Origin: Parietaria judaica
Taxonomy: Eukaryota > Streptophyta > Magnoliopsida > Rosales > Urticaceae
Length of the DNA: 64,000 nt
Assembly (NCBI GenBank): GCA_954871525.1
Contig: OX940872.1
Location: 23,841,746-23,905,745, forward strand
Direction of reading: 5' to 3'
In this document: piece by piece, positions 36,990 to 47,601 of the stretch
How the letters are laid out: the number at the start of each line of letters is the position of its first letter
Position numbering within the stretch: the first letter of the stretch is position 1
Notes under the pieces: model-generated
Databases searched by the model: none
The model's input: the letters and a program-made list of their open reading frames with translations, nothing else
Told to the model about the DNA's origin: nothing
Program-made: the position numbers and the translations under genes

Positions 36990-38236
36990 GGAAGCTATTC
37001 ATTGCTCACAAGTCACAACTGTTCATGGGTCCCTTCTTATTCTTTTTATATATATAATGGCGCTGACCGCTAACGGAGAAATGACGGGTATGGATATATC
37101 CACAAGCCCGCAACCAAATCCCATCTTAAATTAAGACGGTTACAAACACTTCGTAAATGTGGAAGAAGATTTCAACCGTTAGGTCTTCACCGTTATTTTG
37201 CGGAATCCGTTAGTTGTGGACGTGAGGGATCCGGATTCGTCTAAAAATGGATACGGGTAGTATGCTCCACAACACTAAATTATAACCTAAGACATGGTTA
37301 GTTGGTTTGTCTATCTTTCTAGAATTTATTGCATTTCGTTTTCGAAATTCAAATTATGATAAAGAATATGAAGATATGATAAAAAGACAGGTGGTACCAT
37401 CGTTTTGAGTAATAATAAATGTGCACATTGTGTTTGTAACTTGTTTTTATTTTATATATACAGTCAACGAAAGTCATCAATAAACCGGTTACACTTTAAA
37501 TATGACACAAGTAATTAATACTCTACGCCGAAATGAATTTAGTCATTAAATTTATAGTAGATATGTCAAATATTCACAGTATAATTTAGCTACAAATTAA
37601 AGGTTCAACTCTCCAACTCCTGTTATTCAGAGTTCAATTGCGTAAATATTTAAGAGAATATGTTTGACATAATTTAATTTCCGAAGAAGACCGTGTCGGA
37701 AAAAATGTCATAATAATAACATCATGTGCATTATAAACAGATTTATAAAATTATCACTAAGTAGGTTATACCCATCAAATATCACAAATTTCGTTACCGA
37801 AACAACAATGTATCGCGTGTGCTCTTTTATGTTTTTTGAGTAGATTTTTTCTTAACTTCTTAAGACGATAATCTGGCTTTACGTATGGGATTCCTCTCTC
37901 GCGTTGAGTACATTATTTTAGAAGTTTTAAAATAATTAACAAATGCCTTAATATGAGAATACAAATAATACTCAAATCAAATAGCTCCAAAATATATATA
38001 TTGTTATTGAGATTAATGAATCAGAATTAATATGATTTTCAAGTCCCACCACCAAAAATTAAAAATCATGGGAAATAAGAAAAGAAAAATCCATCTAAGA
38101 GAGAGAGAGACTTGACTTTTAATTATGTCTTTGACAATTCTCAATCATATAGCAAAAAGTCTCACCATCACATGCAATCCACAACTTTCATTTTTCTTTT
38201 TGTGATTCCTGCGCGTAATATCATTCATAATATATC

Positions 38237-38274
<38 letters not shown>

Positions 38275-38472
38275 TATTGCTGTGCTCGCATCCACATTGT
38301 ACACATTTTATTTCCCCTAAAAGATTTGAAAAACTTTTTCTATCACCATTCACAGTTTCACACACATAAGTATACGTATAGATATTATATTATACGTGTG
38401 TGGAAAATATATATACGCAAAAAAGAAGTAGCAAGCTAATATAATCATGCCATTGTTTGGTTAGTAAATCGG
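35901..38472. other. Upstream region of ATL and intergenic DNA
   Basis: TA-rich microsatellites at about 36018-36035, 36724-36770 and 36956-36985, and at 38237-38270. GA-rich leader sequence at 36082-36102. No gene seen over 2.5 kb. Confidence 0.55.
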
Positions 38473-38920
38473 TGTTGAGTCTCACATGGAAAAGATGTGG
38501 GGACTTAGCAATGTTTAAAAGGTCATGGGTTACTCTCTCATTGTCAATTGGTTTTGAGGTGGAAACTCATGATACTTCACATGGTATCAGAACCCATTAA
38601 GCTCAAACGAGCACCGGTCCAAAAAAAAAAATGGATTCGGCCCGAGACGAGTGAGCCAAAGAGCCACCGTCTCGAGGGGGCATGTTGAGTCCCACATGGA
38701 AAAGACATGGGGACTTAACAAGATTTAAAAGGTCATGGGTTACTCCCTTCATTGTCAATTGGTTTTGAGGTGGAACCTCATGATACTTCACAATCCGTCT
38801 CGAGGGGACATGTTGAGTCCCACATGGAAAAGACATGGGGACTTAACAAGATTTAAAAGATCATGAGTTACTCCCTTCATTGCCAATTGGTTTTGAGGTG
38901 GAACCTCGTGATACTTCACA
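38473..38920 (+). mobile_element. TRIM retrotransposon with a third, tandemly added LTR
   Basis: Three LTRs of about 110 bases lie at 38473-38581, 38683-38792 and 38811-38920, each starting TGTTGAGTCYCACATGG and ending GATACTTCACA. The first is followed directly by TGGTATCAGAACCC (38582-38595), a primer-binding site for initiator tRNA-Met. A purine tract CGAGGGGGCA precedes LTR 2. A unit of about 128 bases (TCTCGAGGGGACA + LTR + ATCCG) has been repeated. Flanks ATCGG (left) and ATCCG (right) look like a 5-bp target duplication with one change. No coding capacity: a terminal-repeat retrotransposon in miniature. Confidence 0.93.
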
Positions 38921-39258
38921 ATCCGTACAAGAATCAATAATGATTTTTTTGCTAATATATTTTTACAATATTTCTCTTGAATCTGACATTACGTGACTGA
39001 TTTAAAGGCTATAGATATAATAAATGCTACTTATTTCTATATAGTTTTAGGATTTGAGTAAATGAAAGTAGGTCCAATAATAAAAAGCTACATTAATGAT
39101 ATTAATACACAAGTCAAACTTGTTCAGTACAATAATACAATTGTGAAAGGAATTTATAATTAGACAAAGGAGAACAAAGCCTTGGAAAAACATATGTAAA
39201 TGACCTTTACATAATGTCTATATGTCATATATGCGTGTGCATGTATATATATAGAAAA
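38921..39258. other. Intergenic, nothing recognised
   Basis: AT-rich stretch between the TRIM and the next foldback element. Confidence 0.5.
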
Positions 39259-39634
39259 GGTTAATCGCGGTATAAGTCTTTAACTTTAGGTCAATTGGAG
39301 TGATATGGCTTCAAATCTATTAATAACGATAAAAATACTAAAAGATAAGTTGTGTCCATGTTAAATTGACGATTGTTAGTCAAACGTCTCATGTGACTCA
39401 AACATTCACGTGACATTGCCATATCACCTAACACCCGATGTCCACGTGGAATTTAAATATATTTTAAATGCCACGTTGATATCAGGTGGTGTGCCAGCGC
39501 CACATGAACTTTTGACTAACCTCTGTTTGTTTAACATGGTGGAAACTCATCTTTTAGTACTTTTATTATTATTAAATGAATTTAGAGCCATGTCGCCAGT
39601 GAACTTAAAGTTGGAATTTATGCCGCGATTAACC
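39259..39634. mobile_element. Foldback MITE with GGTTAATCGCGG ends
   Basis: Both ends read GGTTAATCGCGGYATAA inward. The arms stay alignable for roughly 100-150 bases (AGTACTAAAAGATRAGTT in both). The right end abuts a TA microsatellite (39636-39656), so the target duplication is unreadable. The end motif is related to that of the element at 46431-47055. Confidence 0.75.
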
Positions 39635-39858
39635 CATATATATATATATATATATAAGTAGTGGTGAGTGCATTAAATTTCAATATATTAATTGATGTAG
39701 CGTGTTGACAAAAAGAAGAAAGACAAAGAAAGGCACTTGTGGGTTGGAAAAATAGGAAGAGTGGTCGAAAAAGTCGGTCTATTTTAAAAAAAGGTCTTAC
39801 TCTATAGTCAAAATTGATGCCTCTGCGAAGAAACTTCTCGCCGAATCCTTCTTTAAAC
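39635..39858. other. Intergenic, with TA microsatellite
   Basis: Short stretch; TA run at 39636-39656 and otherwise nothing recognised. Confidence 0.5.
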
Positions 39859-40041
39859 CAAGATATTAAATTTCTCGAATATCTATCGGCATGCCCATCG
39901 AAATTTTTTTTCCGAAGATATGCGAAACGATATATCCATCGGCATATCCATCAATTTACCTATGAGATACCAATCGACAAGCGATATATCCATAAAATAA
40001 AAAATGTGAAACGATATCGGCAAGCGGTATTTAAAACCTTG
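39859..40041 (-). mobile_element. CGAT-rich MITE family, copy 1
   Basis: About 180 bases, read on the minus strand as AAGGTTTTAAATACCGCTTG ... to AAGATATTAAAT (inverted end). It has many self-complementary CGATATATCG-type motifs. Homologous to 43641-43829 and 58857-59036. Confidence 0.75.
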
Positions 40042-40141
40042 CTTTAAACCTTGAATTTTCCTATTATTTATTTGCTCACTGATGTTTTTCTTCACGTCAC
40101 TTTCAATATCTTGATCGGTTTGAATAAGTGAAAAGGTAAGG

Positions 40142-40184
<43 letters not shown>

Positions 40185-40958
40185 TTAAATTGGTCGTTTT
40201 AGTTTGTAATTGGTTTGAACTTTGGAGAATGTAATCGACTACCAAACTTAGAGTGGAGTGAGCTCTTTAGAACCGTGTAGTGTGGTGAAACTAGAATTTA
40301 TCTTGAAAATTTTGGTATGATGTTGAAATTTTGGTTGAAAATTTAGGGTGTTATGTTTAAATTGTGGAAGACGGAACTCATTTACCATGATCAATAATGG
40401 ATATTAACTCTAGATCGGGTCATTGTGGCGAGATTGTACCGTAAATTTTTGAGCTTTTGGTCAGCATTACTCGTGATCTTGCTATAATATACATGATTAA
40501 TGAGAAATTAAAATATTATATCATCTTTATGCCAATGGTAGATCATTGATTGAAAAAAAATGGTCATATATAAAGGAAGATGAAACAATGATGATTCGTA
40601 TCATGAACAAAGATATATTATTTACGTCATCATTATCTATATCATGCACCCAGTATTCTAGATTCGATCATACTGAAAAAAAATACTGATGGAAAAAGTA
40701 TTTTCTCTTCAAAAAAGTGGGATTGAATGATGCTTTTTGGATTTGATTCCTTGAAACTTTTTTTTTTCGTTTCAACAATTGAATGAAAACTATGCTTTAA
40801 CATAATCACTATTTTCCTTTTTGTATCATGCAAAGTCTCAAAATGAGTATATATGAAAGAAATGTAAGATATTTTTGATTCTTGGTCTTCAAGTTTTGAT
40901 TGTGGACAAACAGTATTATCTTGCTCACTAAGTTTGGAATTGCTTAAAATATTAGAGG

Positions 40959-41029
<71 letters not shown>

Positions 41030-41034
41030 GTGTA
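40042..41034. other. Intergenic with TA microsatellites
   Basis: (TA)n at about 40144-40180 and a longer run at about 40963-41024 next to the second TRIM. No gene seen. Confidence 0.55.
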
Positions 41035-41355
41035 TGTGAAGTATCACGAGGTTCCACCTCAAAACCAATTGGCAATGAGGGGAGTAACTCATAACCTTTT
41101 AAACTTTGCTAAGTCCCCATATCTTTTTCATGTGGGACTCAACATGCCCCCTCGAGACGGTGGCTCTTTGGCTCACTCATCTCGGGCCGAATCTTTTTTT
41201 TTTTTTGGACCGGTGCTCGTTTGAGCTTAATGGGCTCTCATACCATGTGAAGTATCATGAGGTTCCACCTCAAAACCAATTGGCAATGAAGGGAGTAACC
41301 CATGACCTTTTAAATCTTGCTAAGTCCCCATGTCTTTTTCATGTGGGACTCAATA
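41035..41355 (-). mobile_element. TRIM retrotransposon, complete copy on the minus strand
   Basis: LTRs of 110 bases at 41035-41144 and 41246-41355 match those of the 38.5-kb element in inverse orientation. The primer-binding site (GGGCTCTCATACCA, 41232-41245) complements initiator tRNA-Met, and the purine tract is at 41145-41155. The flanks GTGTA and GTGTC suggest a 5-bp duplication. The internal part is only about 100 bases. Confidence 0.92.
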
Positions 41356-41651
41356 GTGTCGACGTGCGCCATAATATAAATTCCAAGTATTTGAGTTTAA
41401 TTAATATCATGCACGACAAGAAAGTATATTCCCATGTACGCGACACAAGTATGTATTGGTAGACTCTCAATTTACTTTTTTCAATTTATTTTTTTAACAG
41501 TATAATAGTATTCAAAAACCAAAAATATCGTTGATGTCAAATTTCATCTATCGATTCATGTTAAATTAATGTCTATTATATAATGTCTTTATAAGTTATG
41601 AATAAGAGCGTTAAAAGACTAATATTTTCCAAAGTTTAGTCATAGACGTAC
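41356..41651. other. Intergenic between TRIM and solo LTR
   Basis: AT-rich, nothing recognised. Confidence 0.5.
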
Positions 41652-43319
41652 TGTTAGTCACGTGACGGGTGACATAATCGGTGAGTCACAGTCACTTGAA
41701 CTTCGGCAACCAATCAAGTCGGTGACATTCAGTCAACGACGAAGATATCATTTGGATATTGAGGATGATCTATAAATACCCATTTGGATCATTCGAGAAC
41801 ATAATGAGATCTGATTAATAACCAGGAGAGAAAACCGAGATCGCAAACACTAGAGTTAGGGAGAGAAAGACTCAAGGGAATCTTTTGGAGAGGAAAACCC
41901 AGAGGAGCAAGAGACGCTCTGAGGAATCACCGGAGAAGAAGCGACGTGGTAACGTGAAGGGAGGACCAAGGTGGAGAGGCGACACACAATCCTCTTGGAG
42001 CATCTTCAACGATGGACATTACGGCGTCGGGAAAGGCTTCTTTAAGTTTAGTGATTCGGATCTTCCTCTTCGTATTCTTCGGAAGAGATTCACACCGGGA
42101 AGTGCGAGTACGCGCGGTCAGGGCCGGCCCTGACATTACAGGGGCCCTAGACGAGAAAAATTATTGGGGGCCCCTAATAAAAGATATAATATAAATAAAT
42201 ACATACTATTATATAAAAATAAAACAAAAATACAGTTTTACTATAGTATAAAACATGAGATGTTCATAAATTAATATTTTGAATTTATTCCAAAAGTTAA
42301 CCTTCTTAATTCATGAATCTGATTCTAAAATAGAAAAAATTGATAAATTAAGTGAAGATAAGAAATAAAATTTAGTAAATGATAGGTAATGAGCAAATAT
42401 AATAAGATGGGTTGTTGGGTTGTGATGAAAATATAATAAAAAATGCATAATTAAACATTGATTCACAAATAACTTGAAATATTAGATACATTTTGGTATA
42501 TTCTTAATAAATTACTGAACTAATAGTGAATGTCGAAATAAAAAAATAAACAAAAATGGGTCCCACCAAATTTGCAACTTTTATAGTAAATTAAAATATA
42601 TAGGAACTTGACGTTTGAAAGTAAATGAAGATAAATGAGTGTAGTGGGCTCCATATTTTCACTTATCAATGTATCGACAATTAACTCTTCGTCTTCTTTA
42701 TATGCGTATCATCTCCTTCTTACTGTAACAATAGAATTTTCTTCGAACTCATCCATGGTGTTAGTTTTTTTTTTTCTTTCTTGACGATGGATTATCGACG
42801 ATGGGGCCCTTTGAGGTCGGGGGTCCTAGGCCGGCGCCTCCCTCGCCTCCCCCAGGGCCGGCAGTGCGCACGGTTGTGGGTTGACTGGGGTCTTGCGGGA
42901 ACAGCAATCGGGAACCTCTGACGGTGTGCCCGGAGATGGTGACAAAACTGTGGGTCTGAGGGATTGCCGGCAAGGGGAAGCGAAGACGAAGACGAAGACA
43001 GAGGTTGAGCGACGGGGAGTACTAAAAAATTGAGTCTTGATACATAACGAAGACGACACGAGCTTCATCGAAGAAGACGAAGCTGCGTGGAACCGCAGAG
43101 GGTGTTAGGGGACGATCAGAGGGGGTTTATTGGGAAGATTACTCTTGGCTAAAGTTCCTATCTTCTGAACCGATAATTGTATATATAACTTGTTAAGCAT
43201 CAATAAAGAATTGATTTTGTCCATGAAATTGTTAAGTTTGTCGTGATTCCGCATAGTTCGTCATTCTGTGATTTGTTCGGGAGTTCTTGGTTGCTCGGGT
43301 TGTTGGTGAAATCTCAACA
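41652..43319 (+). mobile_element. Solo LTR (about 910 bp) interrupted by a hAT element
   Basis: It begins TGTTAGTCACGTGAC and ends ATCTCAACA. It is flanked by CGTAC (41647-41651) and CATAC (43320-43324), a 5-bp duplication with one G/A change. A TATA box (TATAAATA, 41771-41778), a GA-rich leader and an AATAAAG signal (about 43203) are where an LTR promoter and polyadenylation site should be. No primer-binding site or coding region adjoins either end, so it is a recombined solo LTR. Open frames inside are LTR leader sequence. Confidence 0.7.
42119..42866. mobile_element. Non-autonomous hAT element inside the solo LTR
   Basis: Ends CAGGGCCGGCCCTGA and, inverted, CACTGCCGGCCCTGG pair at 12 of 14 positions. 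It is flanked by CGCGCGGT (42111-42118) and CGCACGGT (42867-42874), an 8-bp duplication with one change, as for hAT insertions. The 748-bp interior is AT-rich and has no transposase. It must be younger than the LTR it splits. Confidence 0.85.
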
Positions 43320-43640
43320 CATACGCATGTCCCTCGTGTTACATATTTAAACTCGTGTCCCTCTCGTGTTTGGATAAATATTGTCAATAAAAAATAAATT
43401 GAGAGTATGTCAGTGCATTTGATATAAATTTTGGTACTTATATAGTATATATTCATATATTAAATGCGAGGAATATAGTTATAGTATAGTATTTCAGTTA
43501 TTAAACGACATAAGTTTGACGTGTTCACTACATCTTTTATTTAATTTCAATCAATTAAACTATTAAATTCCTTACATTTTTGGTTGACGTATAGTATATT
43601 TGTCTGGATATATTTAAGATATACGTATACATACTTATAA

Positions 43641-43829
43641 GCATGGTTTTAAATACTGCTTGCCGATGTCGTTTTGTAATATTTATTTTACGGAATATCG
43701 CTTGTCGATGTGTATCTCATAGGTAAGCGTAATTCGATGAATATGTCGATGGATATATCGTTTTGCATATCCTCGAAAAAAGATTTTCGATGGGCATACC
43801 GGTGGATATTCAAAAAATTTAATACTTTT
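43641..43829 (+). mobile_element. CGAT-rich MITE family, copy 2
   Basis: Starts GGTTTTAAATACTGCTTG, contains CGATGGATATATCGTTT and ends near AATTTAATACTTTT. Co-linear with the copies at 39859-40041 and 58857-59036. Confidence 0.75.
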
Positions 43830-45794
43830 CTTATAAGTAACATCAGCTTCTTAACAATGTTTCACACTTGAAGATTTTTTTTTTTTTTTTTTTTGAATTA
43901 TGAATTTAATTAATTATTGAATGGAAATAAAATTAGTGTCTATATATAATGTACATGATATAATATAAATCTTAAATTAATTGTACCAATTTATGACGCA
44001 CATGGGGAGTCTGTACGAGAGCAACAGCTGGTGATAGTGGACAGTTTTCTTGGGAAAGTTCTAAATTTTAATATAGACATTGAGCATATGTCATAATTCA
44101 TATATATGTGAAAATATCCTCTCTTTTTTTTTTTTTTCTTTTTAATAGAGAAAATACTAACAATATTACCTATTTGTTGGTTTAGTAAGCCGCTTAAGAA
44201 AGCTATATATCTAACAAATATTTTGACTAGAATATATTATTGTAATTTATGGCTGATAACTTGATATACAAAATTAACCTTAACATTCGGAATAAGTCAC
44301 TGGGAGGTGATGCTTAATGATAGTGTAATTTAATTAAAATTGAGTCAGCATAAAGTGAGTGGAAATGCCGAACACTTGAAACGAACAACTTTTCCAGCTA
44401 TCAAATTTAATTCGATAAACATTACATAAAAGAGTCATACTGATTTTGGCGCACCTACTCATAACGCCGTTCACTCATTGCCCGATGCGCAATTTTTCTA
44501 ATAGGATGTCAGAGATCGTTACATATGTCGTTTTAGGGAGAGTTTTAACCTTGAACAAATCACATGTATCATTTAGTTTTTCAATTTAAAAAGTGAAAAC
44601 GAATTCAACTAAAGTCCCTTGACCAAACAAATATGATAATAATCAAAGTGATGTCTAATATTGCTCATTACAAGAGTTATATCCAAGTGAATAGTCCATA
44701 TTATATTCTATTTATTTTGGCAATTTTACGTTCAATAATATTCGAACTTCGAATCCTAATCAATCAGTTGCCACATGTCAAGTTTTAAGAACCTCTTAAA
44801 TAATATAAGATCTTAACTCTAAAGTGTTTATTTGAAAAATAAAATAAAATATAAGTGCGGATTAAACATCTTAAGAGGCTATTTGAAGGCATAAGATTCT
44901 CAATACTAATTATAAATCTTAAGAATAGAAAGTCAACAGGGGTGTTTTGGGGATAAATTTATGAGGCAGAAGTCACGTGTCTCCACGAGGCACATAAATC
45001 TCTTTCTTGATATGTTATTGTATGTTACGCGTTACTACACAAAGCTCAAAACATGGGATTCAAGTGCACGTGTTGGCACGTGCGCTTGAGACGGTTCATA
45101 CTTCATACTAAATTTTCACTCACATCTTCATGAGTACTTGATCATTGTTTTCTAACTAGTATGTAATATCCTAGTCATTATGGTCAAACGTTGACCAAAC
45201 AGAAGTGTTGGCATCTTTGTTAACTACTTTTAATGTCGGTTTTAATTATGTATTTATTATTATTCTTATTATTAATAAGAATCAATGCCAAGTGCGATGC
45301 ACAATGTGAGGTTTGACTTGACTATCGAAACATTGATCATCTTGATGTGCTAAACTGAATCGGATAGTTCTAGAAGTTTCTTACTCAACACTCACTAAAT
45401 TTATGTAATTCTTTAGCTATGTCTCCGAAGATTAATTGATTGTCCAGTACACTTTAAAAGAAATTACAAAATATATACTAATTTGCGTGCGATAATGATA
45501 TTAATATATACATTGAATAATTGAACTAATTAACGGTTGTATCATAGTTCTATAGTTCACTATTGATTTCGTTCCGTAACTAATAAAATACTTTAGAGTA
45601 AATAATACGGTGTGAACATGTTAGTATCTTTTGTCATTTTTATTGTGCAGAAGACAATATTACTTTAGGAAATTGAATGAAAGTAAATCAAGGATTTAAG
45701 AAAATATTCTTGAGGGGGCGCTTAACTACTTCTCAGAGTTTAAGGAGGCCCAGAAAACGAAAATCCCAAAGAAGCTAGGGAAGACATCTACACC
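43830..45794. other. Intergenic, AT-rich
   Basis: No gene or clear element over about 2 kb. A CACGTG-like ACGTGTTGGCACGTGCG near 45068 is a lone G-box-type palindrome with no gene beside it. Confidence 0.5.
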
Positions 45795-46290
45795 TCAACT
45801 TGCGGAGGCTTCAACTATTCGTTGAGGAGTTGAATGAGCATACGATCAGGGTTGGTCGAAGATTCGAAAACAATCGGATTGTCTGGTAGTGGTTAAATCC
45901 TTAAAAGTAATTTCAACCCCTTTTCTATATTTGAGCTCCATTACCTCTGATATCCATCGCATAAGTACTCGGCTTGAATATGTAGAATTATGTTTTAATC
46001 AGAGAAGTTGTAATGAAATCGCACATGTTCTTGCGAAACTCGATATTAAGTCCAAGGGAAATATTGTTTGGTAAGAGTCTGTTCAGCGAAGTGTTGAGTA
46101 ATTGTTTGTAAATGATTCAGGATGTAGATGTAATCAGGGAGTCCCGACCCTTGTTCGCGAAGCTCGTATAATTGTGGCCAATGATAATTTGATATGGAAT
46201 ACTCTTCTCTCGTGAGCTGCACCAGTTAAGGGACTCGAATGGTTAATAAGGCTCGTATTTCTCTCAAAAAAGAAAAGAAAATAAAATAAA
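45795..46290 (+). mobile_element. 5'-truncated LINE remnant (RNase H-like domain, 3' end)
   Basis: Frame-broken coding sequence reads ESDCLVVV-like remains (SDCLVVVKSL), then SSITSDIHRI and RSCNEIAHVLAKLDI. These are the end of the plant RVT_3/RNase H domain carried by L1-type LINEs. It ends with TTTCTCTCAAAAAAG and an A-rich tail. Several stops are present. Only the 3' end of the element was inserted. Confidence 0.7.
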
Positions 46291-46430
46291 TTGACTTTTT
46301 TTTAATATAAAGATATTGGTGTTAAAAACAAAATTCGGCCCATCACGCAGCCACTCTCCTTACAAGAAGAAATTGCGATGGGCTTGAGTTCGAGCCCAAT
46401 AAATATGAAAAGATTAGATTATTTAGATTT

Positions 46431-47055
46431 GGGTTAATTGCGGCAATAATGCACAACCTTTGGTCAAGAGGGGTTTTAGGTCCCAAACCTTTCAAAGTGT
46501 GGGCAAAAATACACAACGTTTGTTGAATGTAAAATCCGTTGGTCCTTCCGTTAGGGATGTTAACTTCTGCTGATGTGGCATCGTTAAACTGCCAAATGGA
46601 TTGCCAATTTGTAATATTAATTACATAACCTAATTAATAAGAATAAATTAAAATATTTTAATTATGATTGAAAAAATAAATTAAAACTTTAAATTGACGA
46701 GCAATACTTATTTAACGCGTAGTTTTTATTTTTGAACTCGTGCTTCAATATTATTCACATCTTTACTATGTAATTTTTTAAATTACAGTTTTTTTAATAA
46801 TTGGTCATTTTTTTAATCATAATAAAAATATGATTTAATTTATTATTATTAATTAAATTATACAATTAATATTACAAATTGGCAGTCCATTTGGCAGTTT
46901 AACGATGCCACATCAAAACAATTTAACATCTCTAACAGAAGGACCAACGGATTTTACATTTAACAAAGGTTGTGTATTTTTTCCCACACTTTAAAAGGCT
47001 GTGGACCTAAAATCACTCTTGACCAAATGTGGTGCATTATTACCGCAATTAACCC
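46431..47055. mobile_element. Mutator-type foldback MITE with 9-bp target duplication
   Basis: The arms begin GGGTTAATTGCGGYAATAAT and pair over about 200 bases at each end (AAATTGGCARTCCATTTGGC in both). They are flanked by an exact TTTAGATTT duplication at 46422-46430 and 47056-47064. Nine-base duplications are the Mutator signature. 625 bp, non-coding. Confidence 0.92.
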
Positions 47056-47064
47056 TTTAGATTT

Positions 47065-47569
47065 AGATGTTTTTATTTATTAAAGATAATTAATAAATAA
47101 ACACCTCACAACCTCGACGACGTTTGGTGCTTCCAGTCTCGGTGCGTATTCTCACAACATCGATCATCTTTCAGATTCTTGTATGAACATCTGAATTTCT
47201 CTTACATTCTTTGTCATCGAATTTTGATGCTTATCTGAAGAATCCGATGGTTTGTTTCACACACTGATATATTGATATTGATTATATAGATTAAACAACA
47301 TTATAATGGAGAATCTGGATTGCAAATTAATAGTATAGATTATAGAATACAAATTAAACATCATTAATGTAATATTAAATTTTAATTAATCGGGCTCGAC
47401 GGCTTAAACCCCCCTAATCCGATTTTTATCAGGTCGATTTACACAATCGAAAAGAAGAAGAAGAAGAAAAAAAAATCGGTTGAAAATTTGCCCCAGTACG
47501 TCCCTTGATATGAAAGTCTAACTACAGTGCTGCTTTAGACGTATCAAATTGCTTGGAAGCGGAAATAAG
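47065..47569 (+). promoter_or_regulatory. Probable upstream region of the split RING gene
   Basis: AT-rich with an AAGAAGAAG run near 47450-47475 before the putative start codon at 47570. No TATA box chosen with confidence. Confidence 0.3.
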
Positions 47570-47601
47570 ATGTGGTTCGGCGACTTCCATTTCAGAACGA
47601 C

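Noticed and set aside
41885..43068. Arg/Glu-rich frames around 42 and 43 kb that look like a gene
   Set aside because: They are LTR leader sequence interrupted by a hAT element, shown by nested target duplications.
45060..45085. Isolated G-box palindrome as a promoter
   Set aside because: No gene lies within 2 kb that it could serve.
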